Positions 49,802 to 61,248 of a DNA stretch of 64,000 nucleotides are shown piece after piece. The stretch spans positions 737,001-801,000 of the forward strand of contig JARHVA010004808.1 of NCBI GenBank assembly GCA_037957365.1, written 5' to 3'. Made by a program: the position numbers and the translations under genes. Source of the stretch: Torreya grandis. Taxonomy: Eukaryota > Streptophyta > Pinopsida > Cupressales > Taxaceae. Within the stretch, counting starts at the first letter, position 1, and every line of letters begins with the position of its first letter. The notes beneath the pieces were generated by a model. That model had not been told where the DNA came from. It made no database searches and saw nothing but the letters and a program-made list of their open reading frames with translations.

Positions 49802-49806
49802 CTACC
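49802..49806 (+). repeat. Target-site duplication CTACC (right)
   Basis: Second copy of the five target bases; the following ATAGGTACAATGAAGAGG continues the ORF1 sequence and matches the sister copy at about 63734. Confidence 0.85.
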
Positions 49807-50775
49807 ATAGGTACAATGAAGAGGGTAGTGAGGAGGTAGGTGGATCATCCATAGTCTAGCTCAGTTGTGGCCTATGAAAATCAAGATTCCCTCTTCACTT
49901 TGATAAGGAAGAGAAAGGCTAGCCCCAAAGAGGTCGATGAATATGCAGAGGACCCTATGTCCATAGTCTAAGCCTAGGTAGAGTCCATAGTAACCTTGAT
50001 GAAGGGGATTTAGTAAGAGTTAAAAAGGTTAAAATAATAGGCATTGCCTATAGTGCCATAAAATACTACAATCCAAGTCATCAACGTTGTTATCATTATC
50101 TTAAAATTATACAAAGTTATGAAGAGAAGATAGGAAGATGAGAACCTATAGTTCAATTTGGTCATCAAATTTGACCAAAAACTTGAACTCTATGATGCCA
50201 AGTTGGTAAACCTAGCTAGAGTTACAAGGAGTAAGAAGTTCCTAGACCTCAAGATTTTGCCACTTGAGGACATCATTCTTACATAGACCATCCTGAACAA
50301 TAGGAAAAAGATATTTAAGAGTTGGTTGGATCATGTCAAATATGCAACTACATCCTTAGAGAAGATTTAATTCAAGATTTCCCTCTTATTGATATATTTT
50401 ATGGTCACTAGGGTGACCAAACCTAATGGCACTTTCATGGATGACCAAGAATTCAAGGCCCAAATGAAGGTGTTTGTTGAAAATTTTTAACAAGATATAG
50501 CTAAGTCCAAGATATCCATTGAGGTAATGAACATTGTGGTGTTTACCAATGAAAGGTTGGAGAGAGTAAAGGCCATTAAAGAAGTAATGAGGCTCATACT
50601 TACAGAGCATGATAGGATAATCTAATAAATTCCTGATTTGTTATGGCCTATGATCCTAGACTTTGGATAAATTTATCAAGATTACTTATCCTATGAAGAA
50701 TTTTGGATGAAAGAAGAAGCAGATAAGAAATAGAGGCAACAACAGTAGGCATCTAAGTAACCTCCTCCTAGCCCT
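49807..50775 (+). pseudogene. Retroelement ORF1, copy A, 3' part
   Basis: This is the C-terminal third of the unidentified ORF1 protein, separated from its N-terminal part by the chromovirus. It reads as a charged helical protein: RKRKASPKEVDEYAEDPMSI, IVTLMKGI, KFDQKLELYDAKLVNLARV, KKIFKSWLDHVKYATTSLEK, FMDDQEFKAQMKVFVENF, TNERLERVKAIKEVMRLIL and a Gln/Lys-rich tail ending near PPPSP. It probably forms coiled coils. The first 280 bp match copy B up to the window end. Together with 41750-44302 the protein would have had roughly 1,170 residues. Stops are again mainly TAG/TAA at probable Gln positions. A minus-strand open frame at 50386-50610 is a shadow. Confidence 0.6.
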
Positions 50776-52500
50776 TAAGTAATATTCCACTTTGTTTTGT
50801 AAATTTAAATTTAAAATATTCCATTGTAATGTGGCATTTTAGCCACTTGGATTTATTTTGGGTAAATTTTAATGGGCCCACTTAAAAATGTATAGGAATT
50901 TTTAAAGCCTATATATAGGGGTATTCCCCTTCATTTTAAATTAGAAACAGTTGTTATAGAACTAATACAAAAGAGCTAAGAATTTAAGAGATTGTATGGA
51001 TGATTGATTGTGTATTCTGTGATTTCTACTTCTCATGCTTTTAGATGACTAATGGTTTCTTTTCTACTAAATAATTTGGTAATGACATTTAATATATGCA
51101 TCTGTTAGTTTGAGTTTAACACTAGGCTGACAAATCTGCTAGTATATGTGTTTTGTTTTCATCTTATTCGCAACTAGATGTGCTTATGCAATTTACTATG
51201 AATGAGTAATTTTATGCAAAATATACTTTTGTATAGATGCATTTCCTCTCCTATGAATCTTCAAATTCATTTATTTATCTTTGAGTAATACACTAGAGCT
51301 GGTGAACGTTAGTTTTATATGTTTTTGCCATAGAGGTTAGAAGAATTGGCAGCTTTGATAATCTGAAGCAAACTCCCTTTTTTGACTTACCCTACTTACC
51401 TTTGGATCCACATTATGACTCAATTTAGTTTAGATAATTCTATAAATATTCATTATTTTTTTGTGTTTTGTAAATAACTAACAAAGATTAGATCAATTTC
51501 ACAAAAATTAGCAGGAAATAAAGTGTCACTATGTAACATCTATTATGCCTATAGCAGGGTCTACTTGTAGACTTATAAGTGTTGACCATATCTCTACTAT
51601 TTATGTTATTTCTAGTAGTATTTATGTAAATAACTCAAACCCCAAGTCTTCTAGGACTTAAAATTGAGTTCATCACTTTCCTCCCATTCCCTAGTGACAT
51701 AGGGAGCACATTAAGTGCATTAATAGGAAGGGAAATATCTAGTGCTAGAAGGAGGGCCTTTATGCAATTAATTTCATGCATATATATGAATTTTAGTGTA
51801 ATTAATTAAATATATGCATAATTATTTCAAAGTATGCAAATAATATTAAATAACACTAAGGATCTACATTCTTTATATGAATCTTTGCATTCTTTGTAGG
51901 AATATTTGCATTTTTTGAAAGATTTCATCAAAGTTAGTGTTCATTTGTATAAATTCGGTAAATAACTTGGAAATTTTTCTAAATTTTTACAAATATAGGT
52001 GAAATACCTTGTTATTGAGGTATATTAAAGGTTATTTTGATCATCTTTGCAAAAGTTTAACATAAATTTGGTAAATAACATAGATATTCATAAGAATTTG
52101 TGCAAAGATTAATCACTGAGACCTCTTTTGTACTAGATCTAGGCATTTAAGATCATAATTTCTCTAATTAATTTGAAATTGAGTGAACTTTTACATAGCT
52201 TGATGCTAAAAAAAAATTTCAAATGCTTAAACACTCTCAGGTTGTTAAATTAGGCATAGGAATGCGTAGAAATGCTAGTCTAACATTTGATCTTTAGAAG
52301 TTAATGTGCAAGACTAAAAGTATTTGTGCAAGTATTAATAAATTTGAGGTTTTAAAGGATTGTATCCTTAAAGATCAAGGTAAATCTACTTGATCTAAGG
52401 ATTTTATATAGAAATATTGACTGGTCTTTGTAATATTTCCCACTTGTGAAGCTACCTTAAGAGTTCCTTTGCTCTTAGTACCCATTCTACATCCTAAAGT
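50776..52500 (+). other. Leader between ORF1 and gag, with a second promoter-like site
   Basis: About 1.7 kb of A+T-rich non-coding sequence. It contains TTTTAATGGGCCCAC (about 50867), a TATA box (50910-50917) with a small inverted repeat AGGGGTATTCCCCT right after it, and long A+T-rich tracts downstream. It could be the 5' leader of gag with an internal promoter, or an old solo LTR inserted between ORF1 and gag; no TG...CA ends with target duplication were found. Confidence 0.4.
50910..50917 (+). promoter_or_regulatory. TATA box upstream of gag
   Basis: GCCTATATATAGGGG, a strong TATA context, lies about 1.6 kb upstream of the visible gag frame and just after the end of ORF1. Function inferred. 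Confidence 0.4.
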
Positions 52501-52504
52501 TGCC

Positions 52505-54238
52505 TAGGATTAGAACCAGATCTAGTTCTAAACCTAGGGTCTCTTTAGCATCTCTAAAAACCCATAGAAAAGATAAAGATAACAAAGGTAAGAATAAGAA
52601 TTATAGGACCTAGCCAAATTCTCCATCCAACCAAAAAATTTAACCTCTCTTACTAGTCATGGCATGGTTAGTTGACTCATCCATTAATGTCTCTAGAGTT
52701 TTGCATGATCTACCAATGAATATAGATAAATATTTTCCTCTCCTTACCCCCACTAGTAGAGTAACCATTGAAGAGCATATAAAGTCCTTTAAGGCATCTT
52801 TGAGGCTACTTAATGTTATCTATGAGGATGTGTCCTACCATCTCTTCCCCTTTACATTCCAAGACATGGCTTATCATTGGTTCCTCAACTTTTTAGAATA
52901 TTCCATCACAAGATGGGGTCAGTTTAATGATACTTTTATTGACCAATTTGGTAGGGTAATAAGCTTGAGAGTTCTGGACCAATAGTTTACCACCCTCAAA
53001 AGGGACATAAAAAAACCAATTAGAACATTTAACTCAAGGTTCCAAAATATGTATACCTTGATATACCCACCCTATAAGTCAGCAAATGATTTGGATTTGG
53101 AAATATACAATAATGCCTTAGACTCGATGATAGTTATCTTCTTGAGAAGAGCCTTGAATATTGACTCATTGCCTTTAGCATATGTTGAAGCCATCTATAT
53201 TGATGAGTAAATGTACCTACAAGGGCATCCTACCTTTACTACACCAAATAATTATCCAATGATGTTTGTTATAAATTTCATACCCAACATGAATCATAAC
53301 ATGCCTGCATTAAACCAATTACTAGTAATCAACCAGTTGCCTTTGATCCACACTACACCCAACTAGTAGTTAGGATTCTTCAACTAAGCAAATGTTAGAG
53401 CACATCCCCAAAAGAACATCAATCAAGAACTGACACCTGTAAATAATATTAGAATTCAAAATTCAACCCAAAATAAGAGCTCAAAGTCTACAAAGGGATA
53501 ATTAGATTTAATACAAAGAACTATTCAGAAGTGTGTTAATGTTTTTTTGGATAACAAGAAATAGATGGGAAATACTGGTGAGATCTCCAATAAAAATTAT
53601 AACTTCTAGACATATAATAGACCATTTAATAGGTCTAACAGTAATAGTGATCCCCCTTTGAGTAAGTTTCTTGAGATCAACATTTATGAGTTAGACTTGA
53701 TCAACTACTATCAAGTGCACAATACTACTAGACATGGAGAACTAGACTATGTTGAGTTATGTCATACATTTGAAGCCATTCAGAGCCAAATAGAGGGATT
53801 CAAAATGAATCCCACTAATTAAAATAATTCTAAGGGATTTGAAAACACCATAGATGCTTTTAGAGCTCAAGAATTAGTCCTCATAGTTGAGACCTATGAT
53901 TTCTCCAACCAAGATGAAAATGAGCCTGAAGTTAATGTTGAGGAAATGCATACTTTCTAACAATACCAGAGGAGAAACTATGATTTGAACATTAAAGGTT
54001 AAAACCCACCTTTGACAACTTCCACTCCACCTAATAGAAAATACACACCTCTTAATGGTAGGACAGGCAATAATCCTCCACCCCTTAAAGGTAACGAAAG
54101 TCAACCAACAATAGAAGTTCCTTGCATAACATTTAAGGGTGGATACAACATAGTGGAAGATATGAAGAAGATCAAGGTGAACATAAAATTTCATGAACTC
54201 GCTCAAATCATTAACAACATTATTTATTACTAAAATAA
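52505..54238 (+). pseudogene. Tat/Ogre-like gag relic
   Basis: The frame begins upstream of the ATG at 52659 with a basic, Ser-rich stretch (RTRSSSKPRVSLASLKTHRK) and contains the retrotransposon gag core: IEEHIKSFKASLRLLNV, YEDVSYHLFPFTFQDMAYHW, FIDQFGRV, RTFNSRFQNMYTLI. This core packs the element RNA in virus-like particles. A Pro/Asn-rich C-terminal part follows (PLSKFLEINIYELDLINYYQ, TPPNRKYTPLNGRTGNNPPP). Unlike the chromovirus gag no CCHC knuckle is visible; HGELDYVELCHTFEAI may be what is left. Stops near 52983, 53208, 53362, 53386, 53500, 53563 and 53818 are largely TAG/TAA. It is in the same orientation as the pol that follows and belongs to the same element. Confidence 0.75.
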
Positions 54239-54475
54239 TTGAACGAAAAGCCTGGCTCCAGTAAAGCTAAATTAGCTCATCCAAATGTGATAATGTATAA
54301 GAGTAAGCATGAAGTTCCACCATTTCCATTTACTATAATAATTTTTGTTAAGAATATTCATAATTGCTTACTTGATTCTAGTACTTTAGCTAACATTATG
54401 CCTTTAGGAATCTATGAAAATTTAGGGTTAAACCTAGTCAAATAAGAGAAGGTAGTGGTACAATTAGATAAGTCA
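54239..54475 (+). pseudogene. Tat/Ogre-like aspartic protease relic
   Basis: VPPFPFTIIIFVKNIHNCLL then DSSTLANIMPLGIYENLGL is the retropepsin loop in its plant Tat/Athila form (family: LDSGAS-N-MPL). The Gly of D-S-G is Ser here, a G-to-A change, so the active site is lost. It lies one frame away from the end of gag. Confidence 0.75.
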
Positions 54476-54834
54476 AGAGTGAAAGTGGTGGGAGAATTAT
54501 TAAATATTCACATGTAGCTCACTCATGAACCCTGAATCCAAAATTTCATCAACTTCAAGTTATTGACATACCTGAGGCATATGGATTGTTGTTGAGTTGT
54601 GACTAGATTAAGTCCTTCAATGGATATATGTCCACTGATTATTCCCATATATGACTACCTTGGCATGGGATCCCCAATCAAATTAGGATCAAGCGGGAAC
54701 CCAAAATAAAATACATGATCATGTAATATAATTCCAAGAATTAAAAGGTAAATTACCAATCCTCTGGCTTAGGTGTTTACACTTTGGAAACCACTAATGT
54801 TGTTACATATGACAAGGTAAAAGAAGAAAGCAAA

Positions 54835-55260
54835 GGTCCCTAGACATTGAACTTTGATAGTACACAAGCAAAGTAAGGTTCTAGCATTGGAATTATTCTA
54901 AAAAAATATTGAATGAAAATAATATGTAGCCTCTTATAGATTATAGTTCTCTTATACTAATAATTTAGCAAAATATGAAGCTCTTATTTTAGGACTTCAA
55001 TTTTCAATCAAACATAAGGTGAAAGAACTATTAGTTTATGGTGATTCAGAACAAGTTGTTAATTAGGTCAGAAGCAGATATCAGTGTACACTTTCTTGTT
55101 TAAGAAAGTATAAATTTAGAGTATGGGATTTAATTGAGTATTTTGACTCAGTCAATATTATTTCCTTGCCCAGGGATCAGAACTAATTGGTAGATTCTCT
55201 AGCTTCAACAGTAGCAAACTCGGTTCCTCTAGAGCCTTTGAACTTGTAGGATTTTATGAT
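54835..55260 (+). pseudogene. Archaeal-type RNase H (aRH) domain upstream of RT
   Basis: The domain shows the archaeal/plant-type RNase H order: TLNFDST (first Asp), SSIGIIL, YVASYRL, NNLAKYEALILGLQFSIKHK (family AEYEAL; the Glu is Lys here, G to A), VKELLVYGDSEQVVN (second Asp), CLRKYKFRVWDLIEYFDSVN, and SLPRDQN-LVDSLAST (family N--AD-LA, third Asp kept). It degrades the RNA strand of RNA-DNA hybrids during replication. Tat-group elements are known to carry this extra domain alongside the ordinary gypsy RNase H. Here it sits between protease and RT. Stops at 55056 and 55181 are probable Gln codons. Confidence 0.85.
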
Positions 55261-55700
55261 GAAAATAATTTCATGCCCCTCTATGCTAGAGAACATCAAT
55301 CACTTCCAAGTTTTTATGATGATAAGTAGATAATCAACTTCATGTGTAATGTTGGCATATTCGAGTCTCACATCATTTATGAATAGGATGAAATTTTTGT
55401 ACAAGATTCAAATGATAATGAAGATGGAGTGATCCAACATAAGGAGAACCAAATACTCAAGGTCATGATCTCCTTGGAAAGGATGTTTGACCCAAATAAG
55501 CAAAGAATTGAAGATAAACAACCTAAGGTGAGCGAAAAGGATTTTAAGCAAATCAACTTGGGAAGCCTTGAGAATGAGTAAAATGTTAACATTGGTTTAA
55601 TTTACACTAATGAAGAGATGAAGAAATTTGTTTCCCTTTTAACCAAGTTCAAATATGTCATTGCCTAGTCATATGATCACCTTAACATATTGATACTATT
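55261..55700 (+). pseudogene. Linker between aRH and RT
   Basis: A mostly open, acidic and Lys-rich stretch (SNDNEDGVIQHKENQILKVM, KQRIEDKQPKVSEKDFKQIN) leads into the RT. It resembles the spacer that precedes RT in plant gypsy polyproteins, ending with a TNEEMKKFVSLLTKFKYVIA segment equivalent to the family's E---L---L-----FAW. Confidence 0.55.
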
Positions 55701-56575
55701 ATGATTACTCACACTATCCCCTTGAAAGAAGCCTACAAACCCTTTAAGCAAAGATAGAGGCTAGTGAATTTAGTGTTGTAACCTCTAATTTATAAAGAAG
55801 TGAATAAATTTCTAGATGCAAGGATAATCTTTCCCATTTGGCACTCAACATGGGTCACCAATCTTGTGCCATTCCAAAAGAAGAATAGAGAAAGTAGACT
55901 ATGTTAATTTTAGAAACTTGAACAGATCCTCAGAGAAGGACAATTATCCCTTGTCATCTTTGTACAAGGTTATTCAATTGGTGAGTGAATCTAAAATGAT
56001 GTCATTTCTTGACAATTTTTTAGGCTACAACCAAGTCCTAGTAAATAAGAGTGACATAATGAAAACTACCTTCACCATCAAATGGGGAATGGTTGCATAC
56101 AAATGAATACTATTGGACTTGATCAACACAAGATTAACTTTCTAGCAAGCAATAGACTATACATTCTATGGATTAATAGGTAAGTGCATCATTATTTACA
56201 TGGATGATCTAATAGTTTTCTCTAAAAATAGAAGTGATCACATGATGCATTTGGAACAAGTGCTATAGAAGTATAGAAGGTATGGCATTTCTTTAAATCC
56301 CCAAAAAAGTATATTTTGTCTAACTGGAGGCAAACTCCTAGGACATGTAATTACCCAAGAAGGTATGACTATTAACCCTAATAAGATAAATGTAATTTCA
56401 AAGGTAGAAGCCCCTAACAACAAAAAAGAGTTAAAATCTTTCTTTGAAAAGATTAATTTTGTAAGAAATTTTATCTATGGTTTTATAGAAGTTATAAAAC
56501 CACTCAATGCCATGATGCAAAAAGATGCTAAGATAGAAAGGACTATGGAAGCAAAGAAGGCATTTTAAGACATTA
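55700..56575 (+). pseudogene. Tat/Ogre-like reverse transcriptase relic, copy B
   Basis: Landmarks are IPLKEAYKPFKQR, EVNKFLDARIIFPIWHSTWV, NLVPFQKKN, VDYVNFRNLNRSSEKDNYPL, MMSFLDNFLGYNQVLVN, TTFTIKWGMVAYK, FYGLIGKCIIIYMDDLIVFS, HLEQVL, GISLNPQKSIF, LLGHVITQEGMTINPNKIN and FFEKINFVRNFIYGF. The catalytic Asp in FLDNF and both in YMDD (56197-56208) are intact, so the active site outlived the rest of the frame. Stops lie near 55756, 55780, 56104, 56145 and 56267. It copies the element RNA into DNA in the cytoplasmic particle. This is the only RT of this family in the window, because copy A is cut before it. Confidence 0.88.
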
Positions 56576-57060
56576 AGGATGTTATTGTTCAAGCTCATGT
56601 TTTGATAAATATTGATTTCAACAAAGATTTCTATCTATACTCTTTTACTTATGATCACACTATTGCTACTATCTTAACATAAAAAGAGGATGACAAAGAT
56701 CACACCATAGCCTTCATGAGCACCAATTTGAAGAACATGGAGCTTAATAATTCTATTCTAGATAAGCTAGCCTATACTCTAGTAAAGGTTGTCAAAAAAT
56801 TTAGGCTCTACATCCTGAGGAACAAGACATATGCCATAGTGTTTGATCTGGATGTCAAGTTGATGTTAGGATAAAACAAACTTGGTGAACAAATAGGGAA
56901 TTGGATGACCAAACTCCAAGAATATGATTTAGAAATAAATTTTTCTAAGTTAGTTAGAGGCCAAGGTCTAATCCAACTTATTATAAATACTAATCCATAC
57001 ATTGACATTTTTCAGGTTGAAACAAGTCAAGTGTCTAGTGAAGATTGGTACAAGGATATT
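56576..57060 (+). pseudogene. Degenerate gypsy RNase H, copy B
   Basis: The position and the frame of a gypsy RNase H are kept (HTIAFMSTNLKNMELNNSIL, AYTLVKVVKKFRLYIL, TYAIVFDLDVKLML, WMTKLQEYDLEINFSKLVRG), but the first catalytic segment, normally DAS--G, reads SFTYDHTIA in this copy and in copy A. The other acidic positions are also altered. This fits the known pattern that the original RNase H of Tat elements decays into a structural tether once an archaeal-type domain is present. Confidence 0.7.
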
Positions 57061-58311
57061 GTCCACTTTTTGTTACATAGAGTGTGTCCCCCACACTTTA
57101 AAAGATAATATAAAAGGGCCCTCAAGCTGAGATCATCTCACTTTATGATCAAAATAAGATCACTCCATAGAAAGAATTATGAGGGGGTCTATATAATATG
57201 TGCTTCTATAGCTAAAGCCATAGATATCATGAATAATTTCCATGATAAACTGGGAAGTGGTCATCCTTCAAGGTGTACCATGGTGCATAAGATATTGAAA
57301 GTTGGCTAATATTGTCCAAACATATTCAAAGATGCACATTCTCATGTGTGAACATGCCATCAATTTTAACTATTTGATTAAAGAGAGACAAAAGCATCCA
57401 TGCCTTTACAACCAACGATTGAAATGAAACCATTTGCACAATGGAGCCTTGACTTTGTAAGAATGATCAATCCTAACTCCTTAGTAGGACATAAATTTGT
57501 ACTCACTACCACAAACTATTACACTAGGTAGATTGAAGCAGTAGCCACCAAGAATAGAAGAGCAATTAACATCATCAAATTTTTAGAGGAAAATATCATC
57601 ACTCAGTTTGGGACACCCATGTCTTTATTATCTGACAATGACCCATCCTTTACATCATCCAAATTCATAGAATGGGCCTATGACAATTAAATATCCATCA
57701 AGTCTACTTTAAACTATTAATCTCAAGGTAATGGAGTTTCAAATTTTACCAATAAAAACTTGATGAATGCCATCAATAAGACTATAGAAAAGAAATTCAA
57801 AAAATGGTAGTCCCTACTAAAGTATGCTTTATGGGTAGACAAAATGCGATACAAACAGGTTCTCAAAGCATCCCCATTCCTAATAGTCTACATGTAGTAA
57901 CCTATTTTGCCTATCATACTAAAGCTACCCACCTATGAGTTTATGGTCAAGTATATGGAAGATGATGAAAGAGTACAATTCCAAATACTGAACATAATCC
58001 AAATGGAAGATGCCAGAGATGAAGCATTAAAGAATTTTAGAAAGCATCAAGATGTTTTTGAAATATGGCTCGACAAATGAGCCAAAGTTAAAGTGTTATA
58101 CATATCATACTTGGTCCTACTATGGGACAAGGCCCATGATAATAAAGGACAACATGACAAGTTCACTTCTCTCTAGATTGGACCATATCAAGTAGTAGTG
58201 AAAATGCAATTAAACTCAAGGCTTGCAAGGGAATGACTTATCTTGCCAATCAATGGGAAATATGTGAAACATTATTTCTCTAATGCTCTATCACAAACTC
58301 CAAAAGGATAG
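57061..58311 (+). pseudogene. Tat/Ogre-like integrase relic, copy B
   Basis: Zinc-finger region (LGSGHPS, then CHQF where CHQC is expected), core (FAQWSLDFV, VLTTTNYYTR, FGTPMSLLSDNDPSFTSSKF, QGNGVSNFTNKNLMN) and C-terminal part (LVLLWDKAHDN, GPYQVVV) run to the stop at 58309. The first Asp is Asn (TTN for TTD/TTMD, G to A), the second Asp is intact, the Glu is lost. A second open frame of a different phase appears near 57700-57780. Copy A keeps all three acids, so the two copies decayed independently after duplication. Confidence 0.85.
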
Positions 58312-58317
58312 TAAGCT

Positions 58318-61168
58318 TGTTTAGAGTTAGAGTAAGTAGAATTAGAGTAGTTTATTTTCTTGCTTTACTTTCCTATTTTGTTCTTTCTTACTTTCCTACT
58401 TTGTTTTCCTATTGTGTTCTTTCTTGCTTTTTGCTTTGTGTTTTTTGTTTTGTTATGTAGCTTAGTAAGAAGTCCTTTGGATAAGAATTAATTGGATCAA
58501 TATTTGTTAGTCTATTCCTAAAAATGAGAAGGGATTTCCAGTTTTAAACATTGGTCATCCAAAGTTTGGAAAACTCTAGCAATGATCCAATTTAGAAAAG
58601 TTGGGCATGGTTAATTAAAAGTTAGTTTTCTCATGAAAATCATAAGTCATTTTAAGGATGTAATATAGTTCAAATGACTGAACATTTTCTTGAGATAAAG
58701 TTTGAATCTATGTGGACCATCATACTATCACTTAAATTTACCAAATAGATTACCAAGGCAAAACTTGATATCTAAAAGTGAATTACATCCAATTTATGTC
58801 TTGATGAAACCTTACACCTGGATAATTCTAGATCCCAACCATTTTGGTTTACGGATGCATGCATATATAAAAAATAAAATAAAATAAAAATGATGCACCA
58901 ATGAAATGAAATCATAAACTACCTTCAATTTTCATGAATGGTGATTTAGGTAATCTCTAATGGAGTTATGGGTGTTTGGCTGGCAGTGGAGCAAGGCCTA
59001 GAGTAGAGCCAAAGGTACCTCTATCAGGGCTATGGATGCCTGGATGGAAATAGATAAATGACCAAACCATCTTTAAATAATCAAAGCATAATTATACAAA
59101 ATCTAAAAAATTCTTAAGTCATTCCATGTTTGATGTTTTGAAGATTGAAAATTATCATTTCTGAACCAAATGGCAATGGCTAATGAACCTTAAATCACAT
59201 ACATAGTATGATTGTCTACAAGGTTTAAACTCTATTTCTAGCTTGTGGGCTTTCATTAGTTATAAAAAGTAGTTTTGATACTGATTGAAGATCAAATGAG
59301 ACAACTAATTTTTTATTCATATTTGTATAGAATATCTGGATTCTAACATTTGCAATGTTTCCCCAGAGAGTTCACCATTTGTTGATGATCAACTACCCCC
59401 TATTCCTAGGATGGGGACCCTCTTTTATTCAAATTTTAAAAAGTGCCTAAGATGCTAAACATGTTAAATCATCTCATTATTGCATGACTTGGATTTAATT
59501 TACCATTACTTGTGCTTTTGCAATCTTTGGTTAATCATTCATTTTGAAATAATGATTTACAGTTAGAAATATTTAAATTATTGCAAGTCCTCTTCAAATT
59601 TTATTTGATAATGAATTATTAACCATGAATACTTCAATAATGTGTAGATAAGTTTTTGCTAAGGGATTATGATCTGGATCTCTAATAGACATGGACGCGA
59701 TCTTCACTAAGATCTTATTGAACTAGCATTATGTTGTGTTTAAATCATTTTTTACAAAGTTATACTTTTAACTTGTTTAAATTTACTTAAGACAGGCTAT
59801 GATGTCTTTGGAAAACTAACTTAGTTTCTTATTTGACCTCATAGGGCATCAAATTTAAGTAATGGTTCATGATGCCTCGTAGGAACTCAAAATTCAAACT
59901 ATGGAATAAAGGAAAAGTATCCACCTCACTAGGATTCAAAATGACTTATAGATCCATAACATCCCATGCAAGATACCTAGAGAAAATCTACAGAGCCTGT
60001 GAGCTATGTGGCATCATCTGGAGACCTCATAAAGAAGCTACCCATTAGAATTCAAAATCTAGGATACGTGTCATAATCTTTGCCCCCATGAGAAAGGCCA
60101 CTCAATTTGATCCATCATACATCCTAATACAACATTAAATCCCATGCTATGTTGTTGCATGTCTCAAATGTGACCAACCAGACTTGAGAAGCCTTCTAAG
60201 GTAATGTGTGTTCCTTTCAGGTTCATTCAAGATCAAGTGTGTCCACATCACATTGCATCCATCTAGAAGCTCACAAGAGATTTCAAGGTAGACATCTAGG
60301 ATCATTTGAGATACTTAATCAAGGTTCAATGATAAACAACTATCTGAAGTTCCCTCCAAGAATGATAAGTGGCATAAGAACAAAAACCCATAATAACAAT
60401 GTGTGTCCCTTTTGGACCTACATGATGATGCTACATGTCATTCCCATGTTAATTTTATCCAAGATCTACTAGATCACCTTTGAGATAGATACATGTCTCC
60501 ACTCGATCCACATGATTAGCACCAAGTTGTTGACAATTGTCTAAAAGCCTTTTGCGGGAGACACTTGGCAAAATAAAGCTATGATTGCCTTTCGAGAGAG
60601 CCATTTGGAAAATAAAAGCTTCAATTCCCTGTTAGAGTGATACATGGCACTCTTGTAACCAATCAAATCAAAAAGTTCCACCCAATAGCTCATTAAAAAT
60701 TGAAAGAAGCCAAATTTTAGGGTATAAAAGAGTCACGCTAAGCTACATTCTGAGAGTTTGCAAGGTAATCAAAAGGTGCCACATGTCTAGATTCTGAGCT
60801 AACTAAGTAGCTTAGTCATATTGAAGCCCCACAAGTACCTAGTTGGATCTAAGGTGGCAGTCACATGTCAAAAGGTGGTAATCTTTAGCTTTAAATCTAA
60901 AATTGATGGAAAATTAAAGCTTAATTTGAACTCTAGTGTAATTAATTACCAAAAGCAATAGTTCAAAGATCATTTCAAATATATGTAAAGTTGACAAGCT
61001 CACCATTAATATGACATGAACCAGGATCATCATTAACCTTATATTAATCAAGGTAATCTTTTAAAAGGTTACTCAACAAAGTTATTGATATTGCATTTTG
61101 AGCTATACACACTCTCTACTATCTGTGTTATCCTAAGTCAACAAATTTCAAGTTGTTTGTAAATTACA
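58318..61168 (+). repeat. Proposed LTR of the Tat/Ogre-like element, copy B
   Basis: Counterpart of 38816-41669, collinear over its length. It keeps a better promoter than copy A: CCAAT at 60659-60663 and TATAAAAG at 60723-60730, 60 bp apart, preceded by TACGTGTC/TACATGTC-type motifs (about 60065, 60431, 60490) and followed by CCACATGTC (60779) and CACATGTC (60862). Ends TGTTTAGAG and GTAAATTACA match copy A. By eye the copies differ by roughly one base in seven to ten. Confidence 0.55.
60659..60730 (+). promoter_or_regulatory. CCAAT and TATA boxes of the proposed LTR, copy B
   Basis: AACCAATCAAATC (CCAAT at 60659-60663) and GGGTATAAAAGAG (TATA at 60723-60730) have normal plant core-promoter spacing. 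The TATA is mutated in copy A (GGGTACAAAAAAG). This is the main reason to place the LTR here and not between ORF1 and gag. Confidence 0.5.
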
Positions 61169-61248
61169 CCTTGATTGCCATTGTTAGATCTTGAGAGTTA
61201 TAGAAGGATATCAAAAAGATGTTGATTGTTACCTAGGATATTGTAAAT

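Noticed and set aside
53874..54206. 110-codon minus-strand open frame
   Set aside because: It is the antisense shadow of the gag frame, which has recognisable family motifs on the plus strand.
58318..61168. Host gene or intron in the 2.9-kb gap after integrase
   Set aside because: The same gap is present in copy A after integrase with the same ends and promoter-like order, so it is part of the retroelement.
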